Positions 10,808 through 24,327 of a stretch of 64,000 nucleotides of DNA are shown here, piece by piece. Numbering within the stretch: position 1 is the stretch's first letter; each line of letters opens with the position of its first letter. Source of the DNA: Primulina eburnea (Eukaryota > Streptophyta > Magnoliopsida > Lamiales > Gesneriaceae); the NCBI RefSeq assembly GCF_022965805.1, contig NC_133101.1, positions 1,302,001-1,366,000 of the forward strand, read 5' to 3'. Made by a program: the position numbers and the translations under genes. The notes beneath the pieces were generated by a model, which made no database searches, was not told where the DNA came from, and saw nothing but the letters and a program-made list of their open reading frames with translations.

Positions 10808-10832
10808 TAGTATTGATTTTATTGGAGCATCG

Positions 10833-12168
<1,336 letters not shown>

Positions 12169-12171
12169 TAA

Positions 12172-12764
12172 GGCCATCTCCAACCCATTACGCTATCTTA
12201 GTGTCACACTAACTTTAAAATAGTGTAATTCTTACACCAAATATAAAATTCATCTCCAACCCATCAACTCTAAACTCTACATTAAAATAACATTCTCGGA
12301 ATATTCTCTATTATTTTATTAACAACAAATAATTTATTTCACAAAATATTTATAAACACAACAATTAAAATATTTTATACTATTTTACATACTAAAACTA
12401 ATTTATCACAAATTATTTATTAACATAATAATATTATCTTTATGAATTATGTATTAAATTAAAATATCCAAGTTTTTTAAAATCACTTTTTTAAAATTAA
12501 TTGTTTGAAATAATACATTTTTAGAATTAAATTAGATTATAAAACTAATTATATAATATTTAAAGTTTAAGTAAAATTAAAATAAAAAACAATTACAAAA
12601 ATTTAAAAAAAAAAAAAGAAAAAACCCAACGCTATTGCTACAGTGTTGCACCAAATTTGGTGCAACACTGTAGCACTACTCTATTTTGGCGTCAAGAAAA
12701 ACTACTGGTTGGAGCAGATAACCCTGCACCAAAATGGTGTTTTGGTGCAGGGTTGGAGATGGCC
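12172..12764. mobile_element. PIF/Harbinger (Tourist-like) MITE with TAA target duplication
   Basis: Perfect 15-bp terminal inverted repeats GGCCATCTCCAACCC and GGGTTGGAGATGGCC, flanked by TAA on both sides (12169-12171, 12765-12767). A three-base TAA/TTA duplication is diagnostic of this superfamily. 593 bp, non-coding. The right part holds a 38-bp perfect palindrome and a second hairpin, so transcripts would fold strongly. Confidence 0.9.
12637..12674. repeat. Perfect 38-bp palindrome in the MITE
   Basis: From GCTACAGTG to CACTGTAGC the sequence equals its reverse complement, centred on AAATTT. About 45 bp further right (12720-12754) lies a second inverted repeat of AACCCTGCACCAAAA around a 5-nt loop. 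Confidence 0.92.
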
Positions 12765-12767
12765 TAA

Positions 12768-13342
12768 AGCACGGCAAGTAACTGAATGATTGGCTTGAAT
12801 AAAGACACCACGACCCACCCACACTGTCGTACTTGCTGGAAAATTCCACTTGGCGGTGAAATTTCATTATTAAAATTGTTCGAAACACTATTAAAATAAA
12901 TATTAATAGTAAAATAGTTTTTGTTCAACATTTGTATCTTGAATTTGATGGGGCTGGTAGTTTTATTTAAGAAAATGGAATTATTAAATCAAAGAAGCTA
13001 GTATTTAAGAATTTATGGTGTGTGGGGGATTTTGACTAAATTAAAAGGGACGGAGAATTCTTTATGAAATAGGAGTAAGGGGACCACCTCCCCTTGGCTC
13101 CATCTCTGCTTCTCCAAGATTCTTGGGTTCCTTGGCGTCCAAAATGGTGCACTGAGACTTGATAATTTGTAATGTTTGTGATTTGAAATTTTGTAACTTC
13201 GACTTATAATTTGGTTTCTTTTGATTTTTCGTAAATAAGTTGATTTTTTCAAATACTTTTAGTTTTTTTTATTGGATTGTTAACGAAACACTCAACATCA
13301 TTGAATTGTGTCCAAAATTGATGCTATCACATAGATATTAGG
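12768..13342. other. Intergenic DNA, nothing recognised
   Basis: Contains a somewhat GC-richer patch at 13050-13160 but no gene or element with clear ends. Confidence 0.45.
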
Positions 13343-13533
13343 CAAAAACTTGTGTGAGATAGTCTCACGGGTCGTATTTGTGACACAGATCTTTTATTTG
13401 GATCATCCATGAAAAAATATTACATTTTATGATAAAGAGTATTACTTTTTATTGTGAATATCGGTAGGATTGACCCGTCTCACAGAGTAAGATACGTGAG
13501 ATGGTCTCACATGAGACTCACTCTTGATATTAC
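13343..13533 (+). repeat. GTGAGAC-family dispersed repeat, copy 2
   Basis: Full-length copy in plus orientation: TGTGTGAGATAGTCTCACGG start, GTATTACTTTTTATTGTGAATAT middle, CCCGTCTCACAGA and GTGAGATGGTCTCACATGAG end. It sits between the MITE-rich spacer and the 3' end of proline dehydrogenase. Confidence 0.85.
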
Positions 13534-13900
13534 ATCCGGACACAAGCCAAACTACTCTGTCAAAACTTCCTTAACCATAAAATTTACTAGAGTTCGAACC
13601 AATTATGTAAATTAATTGTGTGAATCTAACGGGCAGCAAAAAGAAAACGATCATATATAGATAATCATATACCAATTTCTTTATATAAAAAGAGAAGTTA
13701 TTGAAATGAGCATTTTTCTATACACATGGTAAAGGAAACTAAAAAGGATAATATCAAGAAACATGACATTATCCCATTATAAAAGATACAACTTTTCTTC
13801 TTCTTTTTCTTATGTACATCAATTTCATTGACCATTTTGTGTTTCAATCTCAAATCTATGTACAAATACTACGATCAGATTCTTGGATTGTTTCAAAATG

Positions 13901-15654
13901 TCAAGAAAATCTAGGCGTTAATCTCCGAATCAATTCCTTCCTGCAAAGAAAAAGAGAATCGAGAACCATTAGACTCATTCGGATTCAAGAATAATGCTAT
14001 ATTTTTCGAATGTAATTCGAATGAACTAGGGTGATCAAAGTTCGATTGATACCTCATAAGTTGTCTGTCAAGAGATGAAGTAGATAATAAACCTCTGTTT
14101 TCTTCAGCTCTTCTCAACAGATAAGGCATAATCTGCTCAATAGGCCCAAAGGGCAAATACTTGCTTACTCTAAAACCTGCATTTCTCAAACCAAAAGAGA
14201 GGGCATCTGCCATTCCATAAAGTTGGCCGAATTGCAGATTTTGGCTACCCTTTTCAAGTCTGAGATCGATCGCCTTAGAAGCGGCAAGTTTTCCTACATT
14301 CAAAGAACCCCATTACATACCATCGCCATGAAAACTTAAATTGTTCTTCTGTAAAATGTATACCTGATTCAACATTATGAGTAGCCAGCACGACTGAACC
14401 GGATCCATTGCAGATTTCTTGAAGCATAAAAGCAGCACAATCGTTGTAACAGGCATGAGTTTGCTGTATAGTGTCATGGATTGGGGACTTCACTCCCAAA
14501 GAAGAAGCCAATTGTCTCTCAGTCGATAAATATGCGCCCCTCACCAATTTAAACCCGACAGACACTCCCATCACATCGGCAGATTTCTTAGCTACAACCA
14601 ATCTCTCTTTCGAATCTCTCAAATAAGCCTGAACCGTGTTGAAAATTAAAGGGCCATCGTCATTTTTACGGTATTCTGTCGCTGCAGAGTAGGATAAGTA
14701 GTCTATCCCCGGTTGAATGGAGGTATCCTCCGCATCAATTAGCAGAGGCACATTTGTTTCTATACATTTGATGCAAAGCTTGGTTAATCTTTCGTGGGCT
14801 AACTGGAGATTGCTTTCTTCTTCTGGAGTTAGAGACTCTGGCCTCCTCGGAGTGTGATAAAACGGGCTCGAATCCGAAAAAACGGGTAAAGTTTTGAGCT
14901 TCCATGGAAGATGCAAGGATTTATCCTTGTGCTCCCATCTTAATAGATCACTGACCCTCTTGAGCAAACTAGGAGGACAAATTGCTGTAATCTTCAACAC
15001 AATAAAACTAACCTGGATCGAAACTCTTCTTGTATAAATATCCTGATTCTTGGATAACAGAATTTAACCAATCTCAATTCAAGAAAGTTGATCAAAACTT
15101 ACAGAAGAATCAGGGTGCGATTTAGCAGATTCAGCTGTTTGAAAGAATTGCTCCAAATTCCGATCACAATCCTCGTTACTGGTTGCGTGTTCCAAACCAT
15201 AATCCAGCATAGCTCTAAGTCCAGAATCCCAAAGTCTCTCCACAGTTCCTCCCACCTCCTTCAAACCTTTCCCCGCGCAGAAATGATCGTAAAACGAATG
15301 TTCGATTGCTTCGAACACGATTTTCTTCACCGGGGGAGACCCCATGAGCTTCGAATTCAGAACCCACATGCCGAAATCGACCATAGGCTCAATCGCGGCC
15401 ATGTGAAGAATGATCGATGATTTGATCAGCTTTGAGGTGGAGACCGTCGAGAAAATCTTATCGGAATCATCGATATTGATTGCTCTGTCGCATGGGTCGG
15501 TGTGGGTGATCGTGTCCTGTTTGGAGGCGGTTGTTTCCGGCTTGAGGTTGAACGCGGGGACGGCGGAGATGGAGGACTGCGCGGCGGAGTTGAGGCGGCG
15601 GAAGAAGGAGGGGAGCGCGTGGAGAACCTTTGGGTGGACGCTACGGGTGGTCAT
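13901..15654 (-). CDS. ProDH: Proline dehydrogenase, mitochondrial (4 exons)
   Basis: FAD enzyme that oxidises proline to pyrroline-5-carboxylate at the inner mitochondrial membrane, the first step of proline breakdown. Exons (minus strand): 15654-15103, 15012-14364, 14293-14053, 13940-13901. All junctions are GT-AG, frames join exactly, and the product is 493 aa (Arabidopsis ProDH1 is 499). The N-terminus is Arg/Ser-rich without acidic residues up to about residue 35, as in a mitochondrial presequence. Family motifs seen in order: KITAICP, PLLIDAEDT, AYLRDS, GFKLVRGAYLS, LATHN, FGQLYGMADALSFGL, KYLPFGP, RRAEENRG, and the C-terminal DRQLMRKELIRRL, which is split across the last intron. The small last exon (40 nt) is easily missed; reading through its intron would give a false 3' end. 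No frame damage. Confidence 0.95.
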
Positions 15655-15737
15655 GATCGAAGAACACTAGTGGTTAAGGGAGCAATTCGGTTCTTGTTTC
15701 CGGAGAGATTGAGGTTAAATAAATAGGCATTATTGGT

Positions 15738-15745
15738 TATTTATA
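15738..15745 (-). promoter_or_regulatory. TATA box of ProDH
   Basis: The minus strand reads TATAAATA 84 nt upstream of the ProDH ATG, with a CCAAT word directly downstream of it on the same strand (15732-15736). Spacing fits a short leader of about 50 nt. I looked for the ACTCAT element known from Arabidopsis ProDH promoters and did not find one close by. Confidence 0.5.
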
Positions 15746-15806
15746 GAAAATTGAGATCATTGGCGTTAATCGTTAGTAACTTTTTTACCAACTATATTAA
15801 GATTGA

Positions 15807-15990
15807 ACAAAAATTTGTGTGAGGTGGTCTCACAAGTCATATATGTAAAACAAATCTTTTATTTAGATCATATATGAAAAACTATTTCTTTTTATGCTAA
15901 GAGTATTACTTTTTATTGTGAATATTCGTAAGATTGACCCGTCTCATAGATTAAGATTCATGAGACGATCTCACATTATACATGCTCTTA
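15807..15990 (+). repeat. GTGAGAC-family dispersed repeat, copy 3
   Basis: Plus orientation, diverged ends (TGTGTGAGGTGGTCTCAC ... CATGAGACGATCTCAC) around the GAGTATTACTTTTTATTGTGAATAT middle. It lies only about 60 bp upstream of the ProDH TATA box, so it belongs to the promoter region. Confidence 0.85.
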
Positions 15991-16160
15991 AAATTGATAG
16001 GAGACCTATTAAATTAAATATTTAAAATATGATTAATATGGATTACACAAGCCGTAAGATAATGAGATGATAATGCACCGTCAGCACTCATATTTAAGAA
16101 TGGACACTACCGTCTCATCCATCCAGATTTAAGTTACGTTCTAATATAATAATAACAAGA

Positions 16161-16343
16161 GTAGGTCTATTGTGAGATAGTTTTACGAATATTTATTTGT
16201 GAGACGAGTCAAATTTACTGATATTTACAATAAAAAATAATATTTTTAGCATAAAAAGTAATATTTTTTCATATATGTCTCAAATAAGATATCTGTCTCA
16301 CAAACTACGATCCGTGAGACCGTGTCACACAAATTTTTATACA
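16161..16343 (-). repeat. GTGAGAC-family dispersed repeat, copy 4
   Basis: Reverse orientation relative to copy 3 and only 170 bp away. Copies 3 and 4 together make a large imperfect inverted pair upstream of ProDH. Confidence 0.85.
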
Positions 16344-17110
16344 ATAACAATATATGCTTGAGTAGTTTTTTTAAAGAGACAATTATTTTTGTTATAATTG
16401 ATTTTTGAATTTGAGATTTTATTTAAAATTTGTTTTAATTGTGTTTTGAATTCGAGATTTAAACTTTAACCTCCCGTGAACACAAATTTCTTTTCAAAGT
16501 CTCTTAGATTGTGTTTTGGAGGAATGATCTGAAATAAATGAATTTTGATTATACTTTATTTATTTAAAATAAAATAAAAATTTCCGAGAATTGGACCATA
16601 CATTTGGCAAATAGTTCCACATATTTTATTATTTATTATTATTATCGAAAGTTGTGAAGTATTTAGTTTATGGGAAATTTGACTTTAATAGGTTGTCGAT
16701 AAAACACACGAGGATCATGTCCCATCACCATGTTCGGTTCGGATAACTAGGCATATGTACTCCAACTTCGACGTTGATAGTTTATTCCGATTAATGAAAA
16801 TTAACTATTACGTGTTAATAAATCGATTTTTAGAAAATTATTTGAAATTTATAGGTTGTGAATTACTTGAGTAATTTTGATAGTAACAATTGTTTTTAAC
16901 AACAAAATTATATCATATCATATTTGTAAATAATTGAAATTAACCTTTACAAACATAGAATAATATCTATTAATATTCTTTCAAGTAAAAAATACATTTC
17001 AAATATTGGTCCCAAATCTTTTTTAAAACTCAATCTACAAAATATTACTCTATATATATTACTCGTGATAGAAATTCTCTTCAATAGGTCTTTTATAATA
17101 AATTAATCGA
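16344..17110. other. Intergenic region between ProDH and the phosphoglycerate mutase-like gene
   Basis: AT-rich, no open frames of note. It should hold the upstream parts of two divergent promoters. Confidence 0.4.
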
Positions 17111-17484
17111 GTATTCTGCTTCACCGCCGGCAGCCGAAAACCTACTTGCTGCCGCGATCGAATCCTCGTAAGATCTTTTCAGATTTCTGCATAATACTCG
17201 GATTACAGATTGATAGTCCAGCCTGTAGAAGAAGGAAATTCAGAAGATTGTGTAATCTGTTGCTTTTGCTTGTAAATCAGTTTAATTATTCTCCTGCATG
17301 TCAGGAGCCACCGTTGCAGTGTTCAATATGATCGTCGAGGCAAAAATTGCTTTATATTTTCTGAAAGAGAGCCTATCGAGAGACGTTTTCCTGATTCGTT
17401 TATCTATGGATAAGTGGATTTGATATATTTTCTTTCTAATTGCTTGTGTCAGTTTTCAGGCTGTTAGTATCATAGCAAATAGGA
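17110..17484 (+). other. 5' leader of the phosphoglycerate mutase-like gene with a probable intron
   Basis: A GC-richer patch at 17120-17165 ends in a donor-like CTC/GTAAGA (about 17168). A pyrimidine-rich tract ending in TTTTCAG at 17453-17459 directly precedes the ATG exon (GCTGTTAG...ATG). A first non-coding exon and a leader intron of about 290 nt are inferred. Confidence 0.45.
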
Positions 17485-20038
17485 ATGGTTAACTCAGAGG
17501 AGCCAAAGAGAAGGGTGGCTTTTGTCCTAATTGATGGATTGGGAGATGTGTCTCTGCCAAGTTTAGGCTACAGGACTCCTCTGCAAGCAGCTAACGTGCC
17601 TAACTTGGACGCCATAGCTTCGGCTGGAATAAATGGTTTAATGGATCCTGTTGAAGTTGGTTTGGCTTGTGGAAGTGATACCGCACATCTTTCTTTATTG
17701 GGTTATGACCCTCGTGTTTATTATCGAGGGCGAGGTGCATTTGAGTCAATGGGCGCTGGACTGGCAATGTCTCCTGGAGACATCGCATTTAAAGTAGGTG
17801 CTTGCTCTTTGATCATCATCCTGTTGCGCTGTGTTTTCAGTTTCTTGTGGTTAACATTCACTATTTCTTAGGACTTTATCATGGCATTGATTAGTTCATG
17901 TGTGCTGCCTAACTGTTTGGTATGATGTTTGTGTGAAGGTCTAAAATGGTGATTTTGCTAACGCATCAATTTTATTACAAATCTGGCTTTACTGAAGTTT
18001 TATGTGGCAAATTTTTCTTTTCTTGTTCAGTTCTCAGCATGTTCAAGAGACCGTAATTGACCCATCGGTAGTTGTAAAGAAATTCGTCTAAGCTAGTAAT
18101 TGAAGTTCTCTCCCTTGAGAAACAGGATTGGGTTTAGAATAAGATGCTTATTTTTCCATTCTTAATCAGTTCATTTTCTTTTATACTGCAAAAACTAAAA
18201 TGCTTTATACACCTGATAATCAGCTATTTGAGCATGAATGCCCCTGAATCTTTGCTACTTTGTATGTGTTTCTTTAAATGGAAAATATGTATACCAACTG
18301 TATCGTAGAATTTTGTTTTCTTGATACTTCTGAACAAGTTGATTATGGTTGTCGGTGCTCAGTACTGAATTTTATTTATACTCAGTCAAACTTTGCTACC
18401 CTGGATCAAAAAACTGGAGTAGTTACTAGCCGGAGGGCTGATAGGCATTTTGAAGAAGAAGGACCGATTCTTTGTGCAGCGTTGGATGGAATGAAGCTTC
18501 CCTCTTTTCCTCAGTATGAAGTTAGAGTCAGGTGCATGATTTTCCAATTTTCTTACATTTTCGACACTGTTATTCATAGGAACAGTGCATGCTTCTTTCT
18601 TGGGTTCTAGCCTACAATCCAAAAGCAAGTGGGGACTTGAATGAGTGACCATGGGTTCACTAATCTATGGTGTTCACTCATGTTCTCGTCATTTCTCGCA
18701 ACATCAAAGTATTCAATTTGAACATAGATTTCGAGTTGTGTCTACTATCTTGCCAAGTTAAACTGATAAAGTACATGATTAAATGGATTTTTAAGGTATG
18801 CAACAGAGCATAGATGTGGGGTGGTTGTAAAAGGACCAAAATTAAGTGGAAATATATCAGGAACGGATCCATTGAAGGATAACCGCCTACTTTTAGAAGC
18901 TCAACCACTCGATGATTCTGATGAAGCAAAAAACACAGCTGCAGTTGTTAATGAGTTATCCCGGGAAATATCTTGCATTTTGGTTGCTCACCCTCTGAAC
19001 GCAAGAAGGGTTGCTGAAGGAAAGAATATTGCAAATGTCGTTCTTTTACGAGGTTGTGGTATTCGAATAGAGGTAATTCTTTTGCGAATTAGGTAATCTC
19101 ACTTCCTCTCTCCTGAAAAATATAAATGTCATATTGTTTTAAATTGTTTGTCGGAATTCATTTAGTTTATCTTCTGATATACCGAAAAACTACTTATGTT
19201 TTCACTATTATGTATTCTAGGTTCCTCCATTCGAAAAGATACATGGTTTATGGCCATGCATGGTTGCTCCGACTAAAATTATTGCTGGGTTGGGTTTATC
19301 CCTCGGTATCGATATTCTGGAAGCTCCTGGAGCCACTGGTGACTACAGAACCCTGTTAACGTCCAAGGCAACTGCCATAGCCAATGCCCTCTCAGCTCCT
19401 CAGCAGTTATGCCCCAATGTTTTTGTGCCTGGTGAAGAGGAGCATGAACCTGGCCGATCTAATGGCTATGATTTTGGATTTCTTCACATTAAGGTGGTGA
19501 TACACTAAACTTTTATCTATTCAGACTTTAACTTTTTTTCTGTAATTCAGCTTAAATTATGTAATTACAGGCGATAGACGATGCAGGTCATGATAAAGCG
19601 AGCATTTTCAAAGTCAAAGGATTGGAAGCTGTTGATAGAGCTATAGGCCAGCTAGCTAAGCTCCTTTGGCTAGCAGAGTCAAGTGGGGCATTCCAATACT
19701 ACGTATGTGTCACCGGTGACCACTCCACGCCAGTTGAATATGGCGACCACAGCTTTGAACCAGTCCCTTTTACATTGTGTCGATTGAAAGACTTTGTTGG
19801 TGCTGTGGGTGGGGAATCGCATGTCTTGGAAATTTCTCTCGACCCATTTCCACTTCCAATCGTAGCATCTGGTGAACAGATGGTAGATAAATATCAAAGT
19901 CAAGAAAAGAAACAAGACCGAGCTTTCAATGGTGACGCGGTGCTCGAATTTGACGAGTTGGCTGCAGCAAGAGGATGTCTCGGGAGGTTTCCTGGAAGTG
20001 AAATGATGGGGATCATTAAAGCATTTCTCAAGCTGTAA
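17485..20038 (+). CDS. 2,3-bisphosphoglycerate-independent phosphoglycerate mutase-like enzyme, archaeal type (5 exons)
   Basis: Metalloenzyme of the alkaline-phosphatase superfamily, in the apgM-like branch that interconverts 3- and 2-phosphoglycerate in archaea. The role of the plant homologue is less certain. Exons: 17485-17793, 18386-18531, 18796-19072, 19221-19493, 19571-20038. All junctions are GT-AG and in frame, giving 490 aa, the usual family length. Seen in order: LIDGLGD with metal-binding Asp17; CGSDTAHLSLLGYDP with the candidate Ser64 nucleophile; the R-x-DRHFEEEGP segment; WPCMVAPTK and GYDFGFLHIK; then DDAGHDK and GDHSTP, which supply the remaining metal ligands. The C-terminal LGRFPGSEMMG is also typical. 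No targeting peptide is visible, suggesting a cytosolic enzyme. It is followed after about 730 bp by the tryptophan synthase-like gene on the same strand. No frame damage. Confidence 0.93.
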
Positions 20039-20771
20039 CAGAAGCTACAATTACTAGATTTTTCGGTGGGTGATTAACTGCATCTGATCAGGAATGAAGT
20101 GTGTTTTCAACTTCGACCCGTTAGTTTTGAAGTTTTTTTGAGTAATAAAATGACGGACTTTCTTTGCTTACCGACTGACAAAGGAAGCTATAACAAATTA
20201 GCAAGCTAGCAAATAAATCATTAGCTGTTTCCCATGAACTTTGGGCAGAGCTTGTGTTTCCTCTTGTTATTCTGGTTCAATAAATAAAACTGTATTTATG
20301 GTTTCCACACCAGGCTTCATTGTTTTCTTCAGAAATCTGATGAACTTTGGTAGTAAGATTCTATCAACTATAATATCTATTTCTTATTTGAAAACCAAAA
20401 AGTTCCGCAAATAATAAAAGGATACAAAATCGCCAAGTTGACTATCGGAGATATGCATGAGAGACTTATTCCAACTGGCTTTCTGGCGCAGCAGATATGT
20501 CAACGATATGCCGTGCTAAATCTAAAACCTTGCCCATTAGGGCAGGTTTTTTTAGAATGGGTCACCCAAAAGCATGAACTCACTATCATTGAATTTTTTA
20601 GATTAAAGAAAGCCCAGTACATCAAAGTCAGACGTGCGTTACAAAAGCAATAATTGATTAAATAATGCAATGAAATGCTGCCATTATAATTACAACTTAC
20701 CAACTTAATTCCCACTTCCCACCTTCACCCACAACTCCAAAGAGCACTTCAAATTAAATTAAACCTCGGAA
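20039..20771. other. 3' flank of the mutase gene and promoter of the TrpB2 gene
   Basis: No gene. An AATAAA-type word lies at about 20280-20286 (possible polyadenylation signal). A small hairpin ACCTTGCCC/GGGCAGGT followed by a T run lies at about 20527-20553; its meaning is unknown. Confidence 0.4.
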
Positions 20772-23031
20772 ATGGCACAATCCGGTCTACTTTCTCAGGC
20801 TGTCTGCCCCCCATTTTGCCTCAAAGGTGACTTTTATCTTTCTTTTTGGCTTCTGTATGCAAGTTCTCTAGCGTGTTTGTGTTCGTAAAGAACTGATATC
20901 TGTAGTATTACAACTAATTCGAAGCAGTCTTTGTCGATAAATTTTGAGTTCTTTAGTCACGATTTACGAATAACAGATCCATACATGATTCGAAGGAGCA
21001 GCATGAATTCTTTCCATATTTCACTTTGTTGAAAAAAAAGTCCCCTCCTCTTGACAGGGAGTCCATGGATACTTATCCCTTTCAATATTTAGTATTTTTA
21101 TGGCAAGATTCGTCATTTTTTAGTCTGTAATTAGTAGGAGAATAGCGCGTGAACAACCTTTAGATTATATAAATTGAAAAACAATGTTGATTTTCATATC
21201 ACTAATTTAAATTTCTCTTATTAATTGTTAGTAATATACTTGCTTGGGAACTAATAATTACTATTAATAGTTCTATGAATATGTTATGCAGGGAAAGAGA
21301 ATTGGCTGGGGCATTTTTCATTGAGGAAAAAGCCATTTTACTTGAACCTTTCATCCGGTTCCAAATTCGGTGCCGAAGCACTGTATTCGGTTAACTCCAA
21401 GGCAATCGAAATTCCAAAGCAGTGGTACAATCTAACGGCAGATTTACCAGTAAAACCACCTCCTTATCTGCATCCAAAGACTTTTGAACAGGTGAAACCC
21501 GAGGATTTGTTACCTTTATTCCCTGATGAATTAATCAAACAAGAGGCCACAAGTGACCGGTTTATAGACATACCGGAAGAAGTTTTAGACGTGTATAGGC
21601 TTTGGCGTCCAACTCCTTTGATCAGGTTGGTCTACTTGCTTGAATGTGATGTATTATATTATGCTCAACTCATTGAGGAAAATTTTATGCTTGTTATGTT
21701 AATCCAGAGCCAAGAGATTGGAAAAACTACTCAATACACCTGCCAGAATCTACTACAAATACGAAGGCGTTAGCCCAGCTGGCTCGCATAAAGCAAACAC
21801 AGCTGTCCCTCAAGTCTGGTATAATGCGCAGCAAGGTGTCAAGAATGTGGTTACTGAAACTGGCGCTGGACAATGGGGGAGCTCTCTTGCTTTTGCTTGT
21901 GCCTTATTTGGGCTTAATTGTGAAGTAATGTACTTTTCTGCTTGTTATTTCTGTTGTGGTCGTTGCTCCTTTGTCGTTGTAGCACTAAGGACAGTGTTAA
22001 TGTTTGTTTACCGCTGCAGGTGTGGCAAGTCCGCACGTCCTATGATCAAAAACCATATCGTAAACTGATGATGGAAACTTGGGGTGCCAAGGTTCATCCT
22101 TCGCCTTCTAGACTCACGAAATCAGGTCAGAGAGTACTTGAAAAGGATCCGTCGAGCCCTGGGAGTTTAGGAATAGCAATTTCTGAGGCAGTAGAGATTG
22201 CTGCCGCAAATGCTGACACAAAATACTGCTTAGGCAGTGTACTCAATCACGTACTTCTTCATCAAACTGTTATAGGCGAAGAGTGCATCAAACAGCTTGA
22301 GGCTTTTGGGGAGACACCGGATGTGATTATTGGTTGCACAGGGGGTGGATCAAACTTTGCAGGGCTCGTTTTTCCATTCATTCGAGAGAAGCTTAGTGGG
22401 AAGATTGATCCTGTTATCAGAGCCGTTGAACCGGAAGCCTGCCCCTCATTGACGAAAGGCGTGTATGCTTATGATTACGGTGATACGGCAGGGATGACTC
22501 CTTTGATGAAGATGCATACACTCGGGCACGATTTTGTACCCGACCCTATTCATGCTGGGGGTCTTCGGTACCATGGCATGTCTCCATTGGTTTCGCATGT
22601 GTATGAGTTGGGTTTTATGGAAGTGACTTCATTGCCTCAGACTGAATGTTTCGAAGGTATGTTCCTCTTAAATACACACTAGAATACAAATTTTGAACTT
22701 GACCTGTGAGGTGAACGTGAAATTATATGTGATTCTATAACATATTAATTCTTGTGTTTCTGTATCTTTAGGTGCCATAAAATTTGCTAGGAGTGAGGGG
22801 TTGATAGCAGCACCAGAACCAGCTCATGCCATAGCTGCGACCATAAGAGAAGCTCTACACTGCAGAGACACGGGCGAATCCAAAGTCATTGTCATGGCGA
22901 TGTGTGGACATGGTCATTTCGATTTAACATCTTATGACAAGTATCTGCAGGGATCTCTCGTTGATTTATCGTTTTCAGAGGACAGAATGCAAGCATCATT
23001 GGCTACTATTCCCCGGCCAGTTCTTCTATGA
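20772..23031 (+). CDS. TSB type 2: Tryptophan synthase beta chain, type 2 (TrpB2) (5 exons)
   Basis: PLP enzyme of the TrpB2 group, the second and distinct beta-chain family found in plants, archaea and some bacteria; it condenses indole and serine in vitro. Exons: 20772-20826, 21292-21625, 21708-21924, 22020-22656, 22772-23031. Frames join exactly, giving 500 aa. The first exon codes only 18 residues plus one base. Seen: [10 protein letters not shown], then [12 protein letters not shown] with the PLP-binding lysine at about residue 158; [11 protein letters not shown]; the long TrpB2-type segment [26 protein letters not shown]; the phosphate-binding GCTGGGSN at about 307-314; [11 protein letters not shown]; and APEPAHAI and MCGHGHFD near the end. 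The N-terminal residues up to about 60 are less conserved and may include a transit peptide. No frame damage. Confidence 0.95.
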
Positions 23032-23737
23032 ACTCAACTAAAACGCGCGTATTGCTCCATTGTCAGATTCTGTTTGGTGCTGCATATTTGCCTTAAGACT
23101 ATAGTGGCTACTTTTGAGTTCTTTTGTGTTCACTCGAATAGTTTACACAAAACGGCCTTTAACAATTCTCCAAATACACAAATCAAACTCATATTTTCTT
23201 CTCTGGAATTCCAATATATTATTTCTCATGCAATAAGATGAAATCACGTTCATAGTCTTCGTATGATTCTGTTCAGAAGAGAAGATCGACATCGGATGTG
23301 CCTTTTTGAATTCATCTTGGGATCATTTTTAACCGACATTACCTAGAACATCACAACGATTTTAGGCATGCCAACTAATTTCATTTTCTTGTTTCCATTG
23401 AAATGCGGATAATTAGTGTAAAATATTCATTTTGAAAAATGACACATTCTTTTTAAAACATTCAAATTTCTTTAAAATAATTTTGCCAAACAAGTAAAAA
23501 ATTAAAATAAATTACGAACATATAACTTGCATGTAATCAAGTAAAATTTATGAAGGTAATTGTTAGGAATTAACTAAAATTGTAATAAATTTTTATATTG
23601 ATCATCTTAAGACTAATTTTTCAAAAGTAATCGAGGAAAATTTATTTTCATAAAATGTTTGTTTCTACGACTTTAAAAAATTTGAGTTGAATTATTATTA
23701 TCGGTTATACTTTTACATAAAAAAATAAACTCTTGAT

Positions 23738-23868
23738 CATGTAATTAGTATGAGAGTCAAATACACTTATTCGATTTTCATTAACAGCAAGAAATGCAGT
23801 TATTAAAACAAATATTATAAGATTACATCGTTATCATCAATTATAGTTTTTGGTCAAATGACAAGAAC
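23738..23868 (+). repeat. Diverged member of the ATCATCAACTATAG repeat family
   Basis: Shares AAGAAATGCAGTTATT and TATCATCAATTATAGTTTTTGG..AAATGACAA with 38626-38832 and with the inverted copies at 61895-62200. Confidence 0.5.
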
Positions 23869-24167
23869 GTGATCTTTAGAATAAAAATAGTTTTAGTTTT
23901 TATCATATAAAAATTTATGAAAGTATTCGTTTTCAAATTAAATGTTGATTAAATTACGGAAAAATTAACTGTCAATGTCAAAATGTACACGTCAAAAGCC
24001 ATATTAATCGTGTCAATACTGTGTCATCGATATAAATTATTATAGATATTTTGTCGCTTTGAGGTTGTTTTAACAATTATACGAATTATACTTATCCGAA
24101 TGCGTTTTTAATAAAGTAACAAACAAAAGGAATTGGGGATAAATTTAAACAATCACGAAGATATAAT

Positions 24168-24327
24168 GAGTGAGCTCGTTGGGACCGTTTCACGGATTTA
24201 TATCTGTAAGACGGGTCACCCTATCCATATTCACAATAAAAATAATACAGGATAAAAGTAATACTTTTTATGGAGATTAAATATTCTACAATACGATCCG
24301 TGAGACGTCTCACCAATTTTTACATCA
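24168..24327 (-). repeat. GTGAGAC-family dispersed repeat, copy 5
   Basis: Reverse orientation; the middle CCATATTCACAATAAAAATAAT and the end GATCCGTGAGACGTCTCACCAA are well kept. Confidence 0.8.

Noticed and set aside
15088..15726. Three plus-strand ORFs of 74-110 codons
   Set aside because: Antisense shadows of ProDH exon 1, which is clearly coding on the minus strand.
20527..20553. GC stem followed by a T-run resembling an intrinsic terminator
   Set aside because: Rho-independent terminators do not apply to a plant Pol II locus; no Pol III gene is next to it.
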